Positions 15,463 through 23,870 of a stretch of 64,000 nt of DNA are shown piece after piece (position 1 is the stretch's first letter; the number at the start of each line of letters is the position of its first letter). The stretch comes from Burkholderiales bacterium (lineage in GTDB: Bacteria > Pseudomonadota > Gammaproteobacteria > Burkholderiales > Burkholderiaceae). The stretch is taken from positions 1 to 64,000 of the forward strand of contig JAMFSK010000156.1 in assembly GCA_026225235.1 (NCBI GenBank). The letters are read 5' to 3'. The notes under the pieces were generated by a model that did not search any database, was not told the DNA's origin, and worked only from the letters and a program-made list of their open reading frames with translations. Made by a program: the position numbers and the translations under genes.

Positions 15463-16434
15463 ATGGCTAACTCGCGTCTCGACCGGTTCGCGCTCGTCAG
15501 CCGGATCTGGCCCTGGCTGTTCCTCTGCGTGCTGCTGGTGTTTTTCGAAACGTGCGCGCAGCTGTCCTACCATCGCTCGTTCCTGTTCAATGCCTACAAC
15601 CTGCAGTCGATCGGCCTGGCCGCGGCCGCGCCTTTGTTGCTCGCGCTCGGCCAGACCTTTGTGATCATCACGGCGGGCATCGACCTGTCGGTCGGTTTTG
15701 TGATGGGGCTCGCTGCGGTCTGCGTTGCGCAGTTCACGCTGGTGGGCGAGAGCTCGCCCTGGATCTTGCTGTTCTCCCTGCCGGCGACGGTCTTGATCTG
15801 TCTGATCCCGGGATTCGTCAACGGCGTGCTGATCGCACGGCTCGGTGTGCCGGCTTTTATCGGCACGCTGGGCATGTATGGCGTCGCGCGCGGCGCGGGC
15901 TTTCTGGCGGCCGGCAGTGGCATGACGGTGTCGGTCAACAACCCGGGGCTTGCGTGGCTGGGCGCGGGGTGGACGCCGGTCGTGCTGACTGGCGTACTGC
16001 TGCTTGTGATGCACTTCGTCCTGTCGAAAACGCGGTTCGGCCAGTACACGTACGCGATCGGTGGCAACCCCCAATCGGCGATGCGCGCCGGGATCAATGT
16101 GAAGCGTCATCTGATGATGGTGTACCTGATCGCGGCGGCGTTTGCGGCGGTTGGCGGCATTGTCTATACCGCGCGATTCGCGGCCGGGGTTGCCAACGCG
16201 GGTGAGCCTATGCTGCTCGATTCGATTGCGGCAGTGGTGATCGGGGGGGCCAGTTTATTTGGCGGCACCGGCAATGTAATCGGCACGCTGATTGGGGCCC
16301 TGATCATCGCGGTGATTCAGTTTGGCCTCGTGTTCATCGATGTCAATGCGTTCTGGCAGTTCATTGTGGTCGGCGTCGTGATCATCTTGTCGGTACTGAT
16401 CGATCAATACAAAGACCGGCTGGGAGGGGCATGA
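15463..16434 (+). CDS. CUT2 sugar ABC transporter permease (RbsC/FrcC type)
   Basis: A 323-residue very hydrophobic inner-membrane protein with 8-10 predicted segments. The signature ITAGIDLSVGFVMGL near residue 68, the KTRFGQYTYAIGGNPQSAMRAGI coupling region near 188 (abridged here to its key residues) and the GGASLFGGTGNVIGTLIGAL repeat near 264 are diagnostic of the family. It ends in an ATGA overlap with the ATPase gene, indicating coupled translation. Confidence 0.93.
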   Translation: MANSRLDRFALVSRIWPWLFLCVLLVFFETCAQLSYHRSFLFNAYNLQSIGLAAAAPLLLALGQTFVIITAGIDLSVGFVMGLAAVCVAQFTLVGESSPWILLFSLPATVLICLIPGFVNGVLIARLGVPAFIGTLGMYGVARGAGFLAAGSGMTVSVNNPGLAWLGAGWTPVVLTGVLLLVMHFVLSKTRFGQYTYAIGGNPQSAMRAGINVKRHLMMVYLIAAAFAAVGGIVYTARFAAGVANAGEPMLLDSIAAVVIGGASLFGGTGNVIGTLIGALIIAVIQFGLVFIDVNAFWQFIVVGVVIILSVLIDQYKDRLGGA

Positions 16435-17216
16435 TGAACGCGCCTGTACCGCTTCTCGAAACACGTAATATCTCGATCCGCTTCGGCGGTGTGGAAGCGC
16501 TCAAGCGAGTGTCGTTGCGCCTCTATCCCGGCGAAGTGCTTGCGCTGGCGGGCGACAACGGCGCCGGCAAGTCGACGTTGATCAAGGTCATCTCGGGGGT
16601 GTATCGCCCGAGCGAAGGTGAGTTGCTGTTCAATGGTGCGCCGTTGCAAATGCGCGATCCGCAGGATGCACGGGCGGCCGGCATTGAGACGATCTACCAG
16701 GACCTCGCGCTTGCTGACAATCTCGATGTGGGCAGCAACATCTTCCTTGGGCGAGAGCCGACGCGGCGACAGTTTGGTCTGCCTGTCGTGGATCGCGTGA
16801 AGATGGCGCTGGTTGCGCGCGAAGTGCTCGACCGGCTCGACATCGTGATTCCGGAGCGCAAGCTGACTGGGCCCGTGAAGATGCTGTCGGGTGGTCAACG
16901 TCAGGCCATCGCCATCGGCCGTGCGATTTATTGGAATGCGCGTGTTCTGATCATGGACGAGCCGACGGCCGCGCTTGGTGTGCCGGAGCAGCGCAAGGTG
17001 ATGGAGCTGATTGCCACGCTCAAGGCGCAAGGCGTCGCCGTGCTACTGATTTCGCATAATCTGCACGACATCTTTGCGGTCGCCGATCGCATTGCGGTCC
17101 TGCGACGCGGCGAAATGGCCGGCGAGCGCGTCGTGCGCGACACGAGCGGCGACGAGATCGTGCATCTGATGGTCGGCGATACTTATGCGGATACGCGCGA
17201 CCAGTCTTCGATCTGA
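16431..17216 (+). CDS. CUT2 sugar ABC transporter ATPase, single-domain (FrcA type)
   Basis: A 261-residue ATPase with one nucleotide-binding domain: Walker A GDNGAGKST near residue 43, Q-loop IYQDLAL, signature LSGGQRQAIAIGRA near 150, Walker B VLIMDEPTAA and the H-loop ISHNLHD. RbsA/XylG proteins of this transporter class have two fused domains of about 500 residues; this is the half-size form known for fructose-type FrcA, so it should act as a homodimer. Start ATG at 16431 (or the adjacent one at 16434) overlaps the permease stop. It is the last gene of the operon. Confidence 0.92.
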   Translation: MMNAPVPLLETRNISIRFGGVEALKRVSLRLYPGEVLALAGDNGAGKSTLIKVISGVYRPSEGELLFNGAPLQMRDPQDARAAGIETIYQDLALADNLDVGSNIFLGREPTRRQFGLPVVDRVKMALVAREVLDRLDIVIPERKLTGPVKMLSGGQRQAIAIGRAIYWNARVLIMDEPTAALGVPEQRKVMELIATLKAQGVAVLLISHNLHDIFAVADRIAVLRRGEMAGERVVRDTSGDEIVHLMVGDTYADTRDQSSI

Positions 17217-17291
17217 AGCATCGGCAAGTGCCGAAACTCGCTCACATCGTCAAGCCGGCCTTCGGACGAGGCCCCTTCTGTCTTGCCTGAC

Positions 17292-17711
17292 TTACCAGAC
17301 GCCTTGATTCGGCATCGACGTCCAGGGTTCAGCGGGCGGCAGCGGGTCGCCGGTCTGGAGGAGTTCGATCGAGATGTTGTCCGGTGAGCGCACGAAGGCC
17401 ATATTGCCGTCGCGCGGCGGCCGGTTGATCGTGACGCCGTGCGCCATCAACTGCTCGCAGGCCGCGTAGATATTGTCGACACGATACGCAAGGTGCCCGA
17501 AATTTCGGCCACCATCGTACGGCTGGGGGTCCCAGTTATAGGTGAGCTCGACCTGTGCGTCGTCATCGCCGGGAGCAGCGAGGAACACCAGCGTGAAGCG
17601 CCCCTTTTCGTTCTCCGTGCGGCGGACTTCATGGAGGCCCAGCGCATCGCGGTAGAAGTGCAGCGACTGTTCGATATCGGTGACACGCACCATCGTGTGA
17701 AGGTATTTCAT
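17292..17711 (-). CDS. gloA: Lactoylglutathione lyase (glyoxalase I)
   Basis: A 139-residue cytoplasmic metalloenzyme that isomerises the methylglyoxal-glutathione hemithioacetal to S-lactoylglutathione. The metal ligands are visible as H5 (KYLHTMVRV), E in QVELTYNWD near residue 54, H in NFGHLAYRV near 73 and E in SIELLQTG near 120. Length and the missing N-terminal extension match the short, Ni-type bacterial form. It converges on the CUT2 operon; the 75-bp gap has no strong terminator. Confidence 0.93.
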   Translation of the reverse strand: MKYLHTMVRVTDIEQSLHFYRDALGLHEVRRTENEKGRFTLVFLAAPGDDDAQVELTYNWDPQPYDGGRNFGHLAYRVDNIYAACEQLMAHGVTINRPPRDGNMAFVRSPDNISIELLQTGDPLPPAEPWTSMPNQGVW

Positions 17712-17873
17712 GAGCGAATGCCTTTTTAATTGGGGGGAGGACGCCGACGGGCGAGCATCCGGTCAATATTGTGCCTCAGCGGTTCGCATCGCGTGTCGGG
17801 CGCAACTGTACTGACCGACTGCCGAGCGCGACGCCGACGGTATGCATTGCCTAGTCCGGAATCGCTTCAGCGC

Positions 17874-18220
17874 TCAAATTCGTACACCTTCCCGCGCAAC
17901 ATTGGTCAGGAAAACGGGATCCGAATAGGTCTCAGGGTGTTCCCACTCGTTTTCCCAAATTGGGACCGGCTGTATCTCGATGCAGGCCTCCGTCAATACG
18001 TCGAATACGAGCTTTCCGAGCTTTTAGGTCTTCATCGAAAAATCGCCTTTCGGTCCCGTCATGAGGACGGCGAGGTCTGCATCGCTGTCAGGGCGATGGG
18101 TCCGCGCGCGCGTCTACCGAATACCACTGAGCCTTTGATGGGGAACAATGCGGCCGCGCGCTCGAGAAAAATCCGTGCTGCCGCCTCAGTTTCTGGGTCC
18201 AGCAGACGACGTGCGGCCAT
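17874..18220 (-). pseudogene. Broken MNT-type nucleotidyltransferase (antitoxin-like)
   Basis: From an ATG at 18220 with GGAGAG 6 nt upstream the frame reads MAARRLLDPETEAAARIFLE, then GSVVFGRRARG, the nucleotidyltransferase GSxxxGxxARG motif. Immediately after it a shift of frame is needed to continue with HRPDSDADLAVLM, the D-x-D catalytic strand. In that second frame a TAA interrupts after FSMKT (about 18011), yet homologous-looking sequence continues (KLVFDVLTEACIEIQP, ENEWEHPETYSDP) to a TGA at 17874. One frameshift plus one nonsense codon make it inactive. Such proteins pair with HEPN toxins as HEPN/MNT systems; an overlapping TTG-started frame just beyond (SAEAIPD, then stop) may be the last trace of the partner. 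17712-17873 shows nothing else. Confidence 0.75.
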
Positions 18221-18369
18221 GTGAACTCTCCAAGAATCCGCGCTGAGACAAGGATTCGCTTGCATCGGGCTTGTACTAGCCAAAATTTACCCGAAACCGC
18301 GGCCAGCAGCGGGGGGAAGTCGTCGGCCACTTCGGCCTGGGCTATCCATCACTAAACCATGGCGCACGT

Positions 18370-19260
18370 TTAGACGTCGGCCCCCGGTGCAAACCGCTCC
18401 ACCAGAAAATCAACAAACGCGCGGACGGCGGCCGATGATTGCCGGTGTTGAGGATAGACAGCGAACACACCGCCGACCGGCGGCTCGTACGCCTCCAGCA
18501 CCTTGACCAGATGTCCCGACTCGATCGCCTGGCCGACGATGAAGGTCGGTAGCACAGTCACGCCGAGCCCGGCCAACGCGGCGTCGCGCGCGAGCTCGCC
18601 ATTGTTCACGCGGATCCTGCCGGTGACCGCCACAGGCCGCAGACGGCCATGAATCGAGAAGGTCCAGTCGACACTCTTGCTATGGCCATAGGCGAGGCAG
18701 TCGTGGTGCCGCAAATCGTCAGGGGTCTCGGGCCGGCCTCGCTTTGCCAGATAGCCCGGACTGCAACAGGCCACCATCTCGAACGGCGCAATGCGCCTCG
18801 CAATCAAGGACGAATCGGACAAGACGCCGATGCGCACGCCCATGTCATACCCCTCGCCCACCAAGTCGACCACCCGGTCGTTGAGATCGATCTCAAGCGA
18901 TACCTCCTCGCAACGCTGCATGAACTCCGGGATCACCGGCCCCAGATGCATGGTGCCGAACGACATCGGCGCGGTCACGCGCAGGGTGCCGCGCGGTCGC
19001 ACGTTTTCGCTGGCGACGGCCCGTTCCGCGTCCTCGACATCGCCGAGAATCTGCACGACCCGCTCGTAATAGGCGCGCCCGACCGGGGTGACCGACAGGC
19101 GCCGGGTGGTGCGATTCAGCAAGCGAGCGCCGAGCTGCTCCTCGAGCGCCATCACGCGTTTGCTGACGAATTGCTTCGACAGGCCCAGCCGGATGGCCGC
19201 CCCGGTGAAGCTCGCAGCGTCGACCGCAGCGGCAAATATCCGCATATCTTCGAATTGCAT
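18370..19260 (-). CDS. LysR-family regulator divergent from pirin
   Basis: A 296-residue LysR regulator: helix-turn-helix at residues 2-60 (FTGAAIRLGLSKQFVSKRVM), then LNRTTRRLSVTPVGRAYYER and the effector domain with RVTAPMSFG. The frame extends to 19437, but ATG 19260 begins at the usual distance from the first helix (MQFEDMRIFAAAV). Divergent orientation to the pirin gene at 19462 suggests that it controls that gene; this LysR-pirin pairing is common in Burkholderia relatives. Confidence 0.88.
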   Translation of the reverse strand: MQFEDMRIFAAAVDAASFTGAAIRLGLSKQFVSKRVMALEEQLGARLLNRTTRRLSVTPVGRAYYERVVQILGDVEDAERAVASENVRPRGTLRVTAPMSFGTMHLGPVIPEFMQRCEEVSLEIDLNDRVVDLVGEGYDMGVRIGVLSDSSLIARRIAPFEMVACCSPGYLAKRGRPETPDDLRHHDCLAYGHSKSVDWTFSIHGRLRPVAVTGRIRVNNGELARDAALAGLGVTVLPTFIVGQAIESGHLVKVLEAYEPPVGGVFAVYPQHRQSSAAVRAFVDFLVERFAPGADV

Positions 19261-19461
19261 GATTGTCGCGGTGGAGTTGACAGTATGTCCGATTGTAGGT
19301 GGTTTATTAAACGATTGGGTGACACTACACTGCATGCACTGGCTCAGGAAATCACGACAAAGCAGTCGCGATACCCAAAAGCCAATCGTGAGGGCGGGCG
19401 CGGCGGTCAACGCTGCCGGGCCGGCCCGCGAATCCATTCAATGTCGTTGTCGGAGGTTGAA

Positions 19462-20181
19462 ATGCTTGAAGTTCGCAAGGCGGGCGACCGCGGTGTCGCC
19501 GAGCATGGCTGGTTGAGTTCGCGTCACACGTTTTCGTTTGGTCAATATCGGGATCCCAAGCAACAAGGCTTTTCGGATCTGCTGGTGATCAACGATGACC
19601 GCGTCGCGCCGCGTGGCGGTTTCGGCAAGCATCCGCACCGCGATATGGAGATCTTCTCGTACGTGCTCGAAGGCGCGCTCGAGCATAAGGACACCATGGG
19701 CACAGGTTCGGTGATCCGCCCGGGTGACGTACAGATGATGAGTGCCGGTAAGGGCGTGGCGCATAGCGAGTACAACGCTTCGCAAACCGACCCTGTGCAC
19801 TTCCTGCAAATCTGGTTGATGCCAGCGCAGAAGGGTGTCGAGCCACGCTACCAGCAACAGCATTTCACCGATGCCGACAAGCGTGGCCGGCTCGTGAAAA
19901 TCATCTCGCCCGATGGGGATGAGGGTTCGCTTGGTGTCTATCAGGACACACGTGTCTATGCAGGTTTGCTCGATGGCGCGGAAACAGCCTCAATTGAACT
20001 GGCTGCCGATCGCTACGCCTATGTGCATGTGGCACGCGGCGGTGTGACGGTGAACGGCACGGTGCTCAACGAAGGCGATGGCCTGCGCGTGCGAGGCGAA
20101 CGGTCGTTGACGTTCACCGACGGCAAGGATGCTGAAGTGCTGGTGTTCGATCTGCGCCCGAACGAAGAGCCGAGCTGGTAA
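19462..20181 (+). CDS. Pirin-family bicupin protein
   Basis: A 239-residue bicupin of the pirin/YhhW family. The metal site is in the N-terminal cupin: FGKHPHRDMEIFSYVLEG near residue 55 gives two histidines, with a further His and Glu at HKDTMGTGS and HSEYNAS downstream. Family members include quercetin 2,3-dioxygenases and redox-sensing regulators, so the substrate is open. ATG 19462 has GGAGG 5 nt upstream; the ATG at 19441 lacks a ribosome site. The gene ends 22 bp before a strong terminator. Confidence 0.88.
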   Translation: MLEVRKAGDRGVAEHGWLSSRHTFSFGQYRDPKQQGFSDLLVINDDRVAPRGGFGKHPHRDMEIFSYVLEGALEHKDTMGTGSVIRPGDVQMMSAGKGVAHSEYNASQTDPVHFLQIWLMPAQKGVEPRYQQQHFTDADKRGRLVKIISPDGDEGSLGVYQDTRVYAGLLDGAETASIELAADRYAYVHVARGGVTVNGTVLNEGDGLRVRGERSLTFTDGKDAEVLVFDLRPNEEPSW

Positions 20182-20203
20182 TACGCGGTCTGCTGTAAAA
20201 CGA

Positions 20204-20251
20204 AACGCCGCACTGCTCCCGTCTTTCGACGGGGTAGTGCGGCGTTTTTTT
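20204..20251 (+). terminator. Rho-independent terminator after pirin
   Basis: A long stem (AACGCCGCACTG at 20204-20215 with its complement ending at 20246, plus an upper CCCGTC/GACGGG stem and TTTC loop) is followed by TTTTTT. The A-rich flank on the left may let it work in the other direction for the YceI gene as well. Confidence 0.88.
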
Positions 20252-20270
20252 ATGGAGCGCGCGTTCCTAT

Positions 20271-20292
20271 GCGCTCTAGTTCCTTAGAGCGC
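20271..20292. repeat. 8-bp perfect inverted repeat downstream of the YceI gene
   Basis: GCGCTCTA (20271-20278) and TAGAGCGC (20285-20292) with a 6-nt spacer form a hairpin in the convergent gap between pirin and the first YceI gene. More GAGCGC copies lie on both sides (20255, 20305), so the gap looks like a degenerate repeat element. No T-run follows. Confidence 0.5.
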
Positions 20293-20379
20293 CTCTGTCG
20301 CATAGAGCGCCCCATCCGGGGCGCCCGCCCGCGGCGAGCGCCAGCCATCAAGCCATGCTTCGCAGCACGGCCCGACAAC

Positions 20380-20958
20380 TTAGTCAGCCTTCACGCCTTC
20401 AACCTGGATCTGCAGTTGCGTGAGCGTCTTAAAACCATACTTCACGCCCCAGTCCATGCCGTAGTCGGCGCGGTCGAATTGCGCGCTGGCTTCCGCACCG
20501 CAGACTTCACGCTTGAGCATCGGATTGACAAAGCACTTGAACGAATCCAGCTTGAGGTTCAGCGGCTTGGTCACGCCGTGCAGCGTGAAGGTGCCGATGA
20601 CTTCAACCGGCGTATCGCCTTCGAAGCGGATCGAGGTGCCCTTGTATGTGGCGGTCGGGAATTTTTCGACGTCGAGGAATTCGGCTGTCTTCACATGTTT
20701 GTCGAGCGCCGCATCGCCGGTGTCGATGGTGCTGGCATCGACCGTGACGTCGACCGTGCCGGTCTTCGCTTCGCGATCGAGCGTGACAACGCCACTGCTC
20801 TTGGTGAACTTGCCGCGCCAGATCGAGACGCCGCCGAAGTGGTCAGCCGCAAAGCTCGGGTACGTGTGGTTCGGGTCGAGGTTATACGTGACCGGGGCGG
20901 CGATGGCCGAGCCGGCGAACAGGGCGATGGCGCCCGCGATGATCAGATGCTTGTTCAA
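20380..20958 (-). CDS. YceI-family periplasmic lipid-binding protein, TTG start
   Basis: A 192-residue secreted YceI protein: signal peptide [20 protein letters not shown], then the beta-barrel lipocalin-like domain beginning [16 protein letters not shown], with [15 protein letters not shown] and [12 protein letters not shown]. YceI proteins bind polyprenoids, possibly ubiquinone-like molecules, in the periplasm. No ATG fits: the frame upstream of LNKHL lacks a ribosome site, whereas AAGGAG lies 6 nt before the TTG at 20958. It is the third gene of the cytochrome b561-yceI-yceI cluster. Confidence 0.88.
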   Translation of the reverse strand: MNKHLIIAGAIALFAGSAIAAPVTYNLDPNHTYPSFAADHFGGVSIWRGKFTKSSGVVTLDREAKTGTVDVTVDASTIDTGDAALDKHVKTAEFLDVEKFPTATYKGTSIRFEGDTPVEVIGTFTLHGVTKPLNLKLDSFKCFVNPMLKREVCGAEASAQFDRADYGMDWGVKYGFKTLTQLQIQVEGVKAD

Positions 20959-20989
20959 ATCAGACTCCTTGAGTGTCGTTGGACTGGCC

Positions 20990-21556
20990 TTACTGGCCGT
21001 TGGAAACAATGTGGAACTTCAGTTGGACGTCATCGGCGACGGTCGAGGTGTCTTTCCACTCGCCCTGGCCGATACCGTATTGCGTGCGCTTGATCGGCAG
21101 TACCCCGTCGAAGACTTGCGAGGCGCCGTCCTTGTGGTACTGCACGGGAATTACGACATTCGTGCTCTTGCCGCGCACAGTCAGCGTGCCGGCAACGGAA
21201 TACGCACCGTTCGCGCCGGCCTTGATCGAGCTAGAGACGAACGTGGCATGTGGAAACTCCTTCGTATCGAACCAGTCCTTGCCGGCGACCTCATCGTTGT
21301 ACTCAGGGCTACCTAGATCGAAGCTCGCGACGTCGACGTCGAGCTCCGCCTTGGCGACGGCGAGGTTAGCGGGGTCGAATACGATTGTGGCGCTCATCTT
21401 GTTGAACTTGCCGTCCACGGGCACGTTCATCTGCTTGAAGGTCGCGGTGATCGAGCTCTTTGCAGTATCGATACCGGCCAGTGCGGACGTGGCGAGCGTG
21501 GCGCCAGCCAGCATCAGACCTAGCGACAGCGATCGAATCGGTTGCTTCGCAAACAT
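20990..21556 (-). CDS. YceI-family periplasmic lipid-binding protein
   Basis: A 188-residue secreted protein with a signal peptide cut near SALA|GID (residue 27) and the YceI barrel ([41 protein letters not shown]). It is a distant paralogue of the following YceI gene. It lies between the cytochrome b561 gene (35 bp upstream) and the second YceI gene (31 bp downstream), so the three are likely one transcript, like the yceJ-yceI pair of enterics. Confidence 0.92.
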   Translation of the reverse strand: MFAKQPIRSLSLGLMLAGATLATSALAGIDTAKSSITATFKQMNVPVDGKFNKMSATIVFDPANLAVAKAELDVDVASFDLGSPEYNDEVAGKDWFDTKEFPHATFVSSSIKAGANGAYSVAGTLTVRGKSTNVVIPVQYHKDGASQVFDGVLPIKRTQYGIGQGEWKDTSTVADDVQLKFHIVSNGQ

Positions 21557-21591
21557 GGTGTGCCTCGAAAAGTGAAAGGGCGCCCGCTGGC

Positions 21592-22152
21592 CTAGCGACC
21601 GAAGGGCAGCATCCGCGCAAGCAGACGCTGACGATCGATCAGTTGATGCTTGACCACCGCGAGCAGATGCCCGGCGACAGCTGCCAGCAGCACCCAGTTC
21701 AGGTAAATATGAATTGGTTTGAGTATCTCGGCAAGCGCGTGGTTCGCGGCAATCAGTCGGGGCAGCGGCAACACGCCCAGATAGACGACCGGCACGCCTG
21801 CTGCAGAAGTATAGAAATAACCGCTAACCGGAATCGCCAGCATCAGCACATAGAGCGCGGCATGGCCGGCGTGCGCGGCGAGCTTCTCCCAGCCGTGTAT
21901 CCCCTCGGGCAGCGCCGGCGGCGGGTTCAGGGCGCGCCAGGCAAGGCGCGCCAGCGCGAGCACGAGGACGGTGACACCGATCCATTTGTGCCAGGAAAAG
22001 TAACGCAGTTTGGTCGGCGTGAAGCCCGGAATATCGGTCATGATCCAGCCGAGCGAAAAACCCCAGACGATCAGCGCGGCGATCAGCCAATGAAACGCCA
22101 TGGCGACTCGCGTGTATTTCTGGACGGGCTGTGCAGCCGGGTAAGACGTCAT
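21592..22152 (-). CDS. Cytochrome b561
   Basis: A 186-residue inner-membrane dihaem cytochrome with four hydrophobic segments. Candidate haem-ligand histidines are in AFHWLIAALIV, SWHKWIGV, AGHAALYVLML and AAVAGHLLAVVKH. Family members move electrons from ubiquinol to acceptors such as superoxide. The ATG at 22152 follows GGAAA; a GTG at 22167 would add five residues. It heads the cluster with the two YceI genes and is divergent from a LysR gene (103 bp between starts). Confidence 0.9.
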   Translation of the reverse strand: MTSYPAAQPVQKYTRVAMAFHWLIAALIVWGFSLGWIMTDIPGFTPTKLRYFSWHKWIGVTVLVLALARLAWRALNPPPALPEGIHGWEKLAAHAGHAALYVLMLAIPVSGYFYTSAAGVPVVYLGVLPLPRLIAANHALAEILKPIHIYLNWVLLAAVAGHLLAVVKHQLIDRQRLLARMLPFGR

Positions 22153-22255
22153 CGTCAGGGTTTCCACCGGGGTAGGAGCGTCGAACTGTACGCGCGCGCG
22201 GCGATAGAGACAATGGCTTAAAATCGATGCTTACTATCCATTTAGTCGATACCTC

Positions 22256-23188
22256 ATGTCCGACCGATCCCCGACGCTCGACCAGTTACGCGCCTTTCTG
22301 GCGGTCGCCGAAACGGGCAGCTTCTCGCGCGCAGCCGAGACGCTGAACCGTGCGCAATCGGTGATCAGTTACACGATTGCGAACCTGGAGGCCGAACTCG
22401 GCTGCACCCTTTTCGAGCGGGCGCGCCGGCGGCCAGTCCTGACGGAGGCGGGTCGCGCCATGCTGATCGATGCGCGCCGCGTCGAGTTGATGATGCGCGA
22501 GATGACCGCACGCGCCGCGGGGCTCACGGGCGGACTCGAGGGCGAGGTGTCACTCGCGGTCGATGTGATGTATTCGTCCGCTCAACTGGTGTCTGTCTTG
22601 CAAGCGTTCGCGCGCGAGTTCCCGACCGTTGCGCTCAAGCTCCAGATGGAAGCGCTGGGAGGCGTGCTGAAGCTCGTGCTCGACGGTGAGAGCGGACTCG
22701 GCATCTCGGGGCCACGCGAGAGCTGGCCGGATTCACTCGAAGCGGTGGCCGCCGGCGCCGTTCACCTGGCGGCGGTCGCCGCGCCCTGCCACCCGCTGGC
22801 GCAGCATCAGGGCAAGATCTCGGTGGCCGCCTTGCGCGAGCACACGCAGTTGGTTCTATCGGATCGCAGCCGCCTGACCGAAGGGCGCAATTTCGGTGTG
22901 TATGCCACGCATACCTGGCGACTCGGCGATCTCGGCGCTAAGCATCGCCTGCTGCTGGCGGGTCTCGGCTGGGGCTCGATGCCTGAGCACATCGTCGAGC
23001 AGGACATTGCTGCCGGGACGCTAGTGCGCCTGCAACTGGCCGACCGTGACCCGACGCATGCCTTCTATGGCTTCTCGTTGATTCACCGCGTCGATACACG
23101 TTCGGGGCCTGCGACGCGGTGGCTCGTCGAACGCTTCGCGGTCTTCGCGGGCGCGCAGGGATCGCGCGCCGCTTCGCCAAGTCAATAG
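22256..23188 (+). CDS. LysR-family regulator divergent from cytochrome b561
   Basis: A 310-residue LysR regulator with helix-turn-helix at residues 8-65 (FSRAAETLNRAQSVISYTIA) and an effector domain containing VSLAVDVMYSSAQLV and LGISGPRES. Divergent position makes the cytochrome b561-YceI cluster the natural target. The stop codon lies in a short sequence duplicated from the end of the neighbouring reductase gene (see repeat at 23182). Confidence 0.88.
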   Translation: MSDRSPTLDQLRAFLAVAETGSFSRAAETLNRAQSVISYTIANLEAELGCTLFERARRRPVLTEAGRAMLIDARRVELMMREMTARAAGLTGGLEGEVSLAVDVMYSSAQLVSVLQAFAREFPTVALKLQMEALGGVLKLVLDGESGLGISGPRESWPDSLEAVAAGAVHLAAVAAPCHPLAQHQGKISVAALREHTQLVLSDRSRLTEGRNFGVYATHTWRLGDLGAKHRLLLAGLGWGSMPEHIVEQDIAAGTLVRLQLADRDPTHAFYGFSLIHRVDTRSGPATRWLVERFAVFAGAQGSRAASPSQ

Positions 23189-23224
23189 GGCGTACCTTTT
23201 ACGCGGCTCAATAGGGCGTACCTT
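23182..23224. repeat. 17-bp direct repeat at two convergent gene ends
   Basis: TCAATAGGGCGTACCTT occurs at 23182-23198 and again at 23208-23224, a 26-bp period. The first copy holds the LysR stop codon (TAG), the second holds the end and stop of the minus-strand reductase (...GTPY stop). It looks like a tandem duplication of the reductase 3' end that replaced the original LysR terminus. Confidence 0.8.
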
Positions 23225-23801
23225 CCGCGCGTTGCCGCTTCAGGGCGCGCGAAAACCAGAAGAACTCATCGAGAAAACGGTCGAGCGATCGTTCGACCCA
23301 GTCGCCCATGGGTTTGCCCTCGGCGTCGAGCGCGTGCTGAATCCGGGGGATTGGCATCAGACTCGGAATGCTCGGCATGCCGAGTTCGGCCAGTGTCATG
23401 CGCAATTGCATGGCAGCCCGCACACCGCCGAACTGGCCGGCCGAGTAGCAGACGATGCCGGATGGGCGCCAGAAATATTCTTCGAGAAAATGATCGAGCA
23501 GGTTCTTGAGCGCGGGCGGGATGCTGTTGTTGTATTCGCCGCTGACGATCAGAAAGCCGTCGACTCGTCGATAGAGCGTGGCAAGACGTTCAAGGGGCTC
23601 GGGCGCTTCGCCCTTGGGATGCTCCTTGTACATCCGGTCGAGCAGGGGCAGGTTTAGTTCCATCGGGTCGACCAGCACCGCTTCGCAGCCACGCATCTCA
23701 AGCGCGTTGACGACGAGGCGCGCTGCCCGAATACCCTGTCGGTCGCGGCGGACCGACCCGAGCAGGACGGCAAAAGACAGTCGATCGGGAGTGAGGTTCA
23801 T
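23208..23801 (-). CDS. NADPH-dependent FMN reductase family protein
   Basis: A 197-residue flavodoxin-like protein of the NADPH-FMN reductase/chromate reductase family. The FMN phosphate loop is in AVLLGSVRRDRQGIRAARL near residue 11, and the GEYNNSIPPALKNLLDHF signature near residue 91 contacts the flavin ring. It transfers hydride from NADPH to FMN or quinones. The ATG at 23801 has CGGAG upstream; the frame is open further to 23837 without a ribosome site. The ankyrin gene ends 69 bp upstream, so the two may be cotranscribed. Confidence 0.88.
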   Translation of the reverse strand: MNLTPDRLSFAVLLGSVRRDRQGIRAARLVVNALEMRGCEAVLVDPMELNLPLLDRMYKEHPKGEAPEPLERLATLYRRVDGFLIVSGEYNNSIPPALKNLLDHFLEEYFWRPSGIVCYSAGQFGGVRAAMQLRMTLAELGMPSIPSLMPIPRIQHALDAEGKPMGDWVERSLDRFLDEFFWFSRALKRQRAEGTPY

Positions 23802-23870
23802 GCACAGGCTCCGTATTGAGGGGGTCTTCTTCGGCACACGACATGATCGGTCCCGCCCCTCGGGCCTGCC

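Noticed and set aside
14239-16110. 623-codon minus-strand open frame
   Set aside because: Antisense to lacI, the CUT2 binding-protein gene and the permease gene, all of which have clear family motifs; composition is that of a shadow.
17730-18224. 164-codon plus-strand open frame
   Set aside because: It runs antisense through the broken nucleotidyltransferase and shows no domain; the minus-strand remnants are far more convincing.
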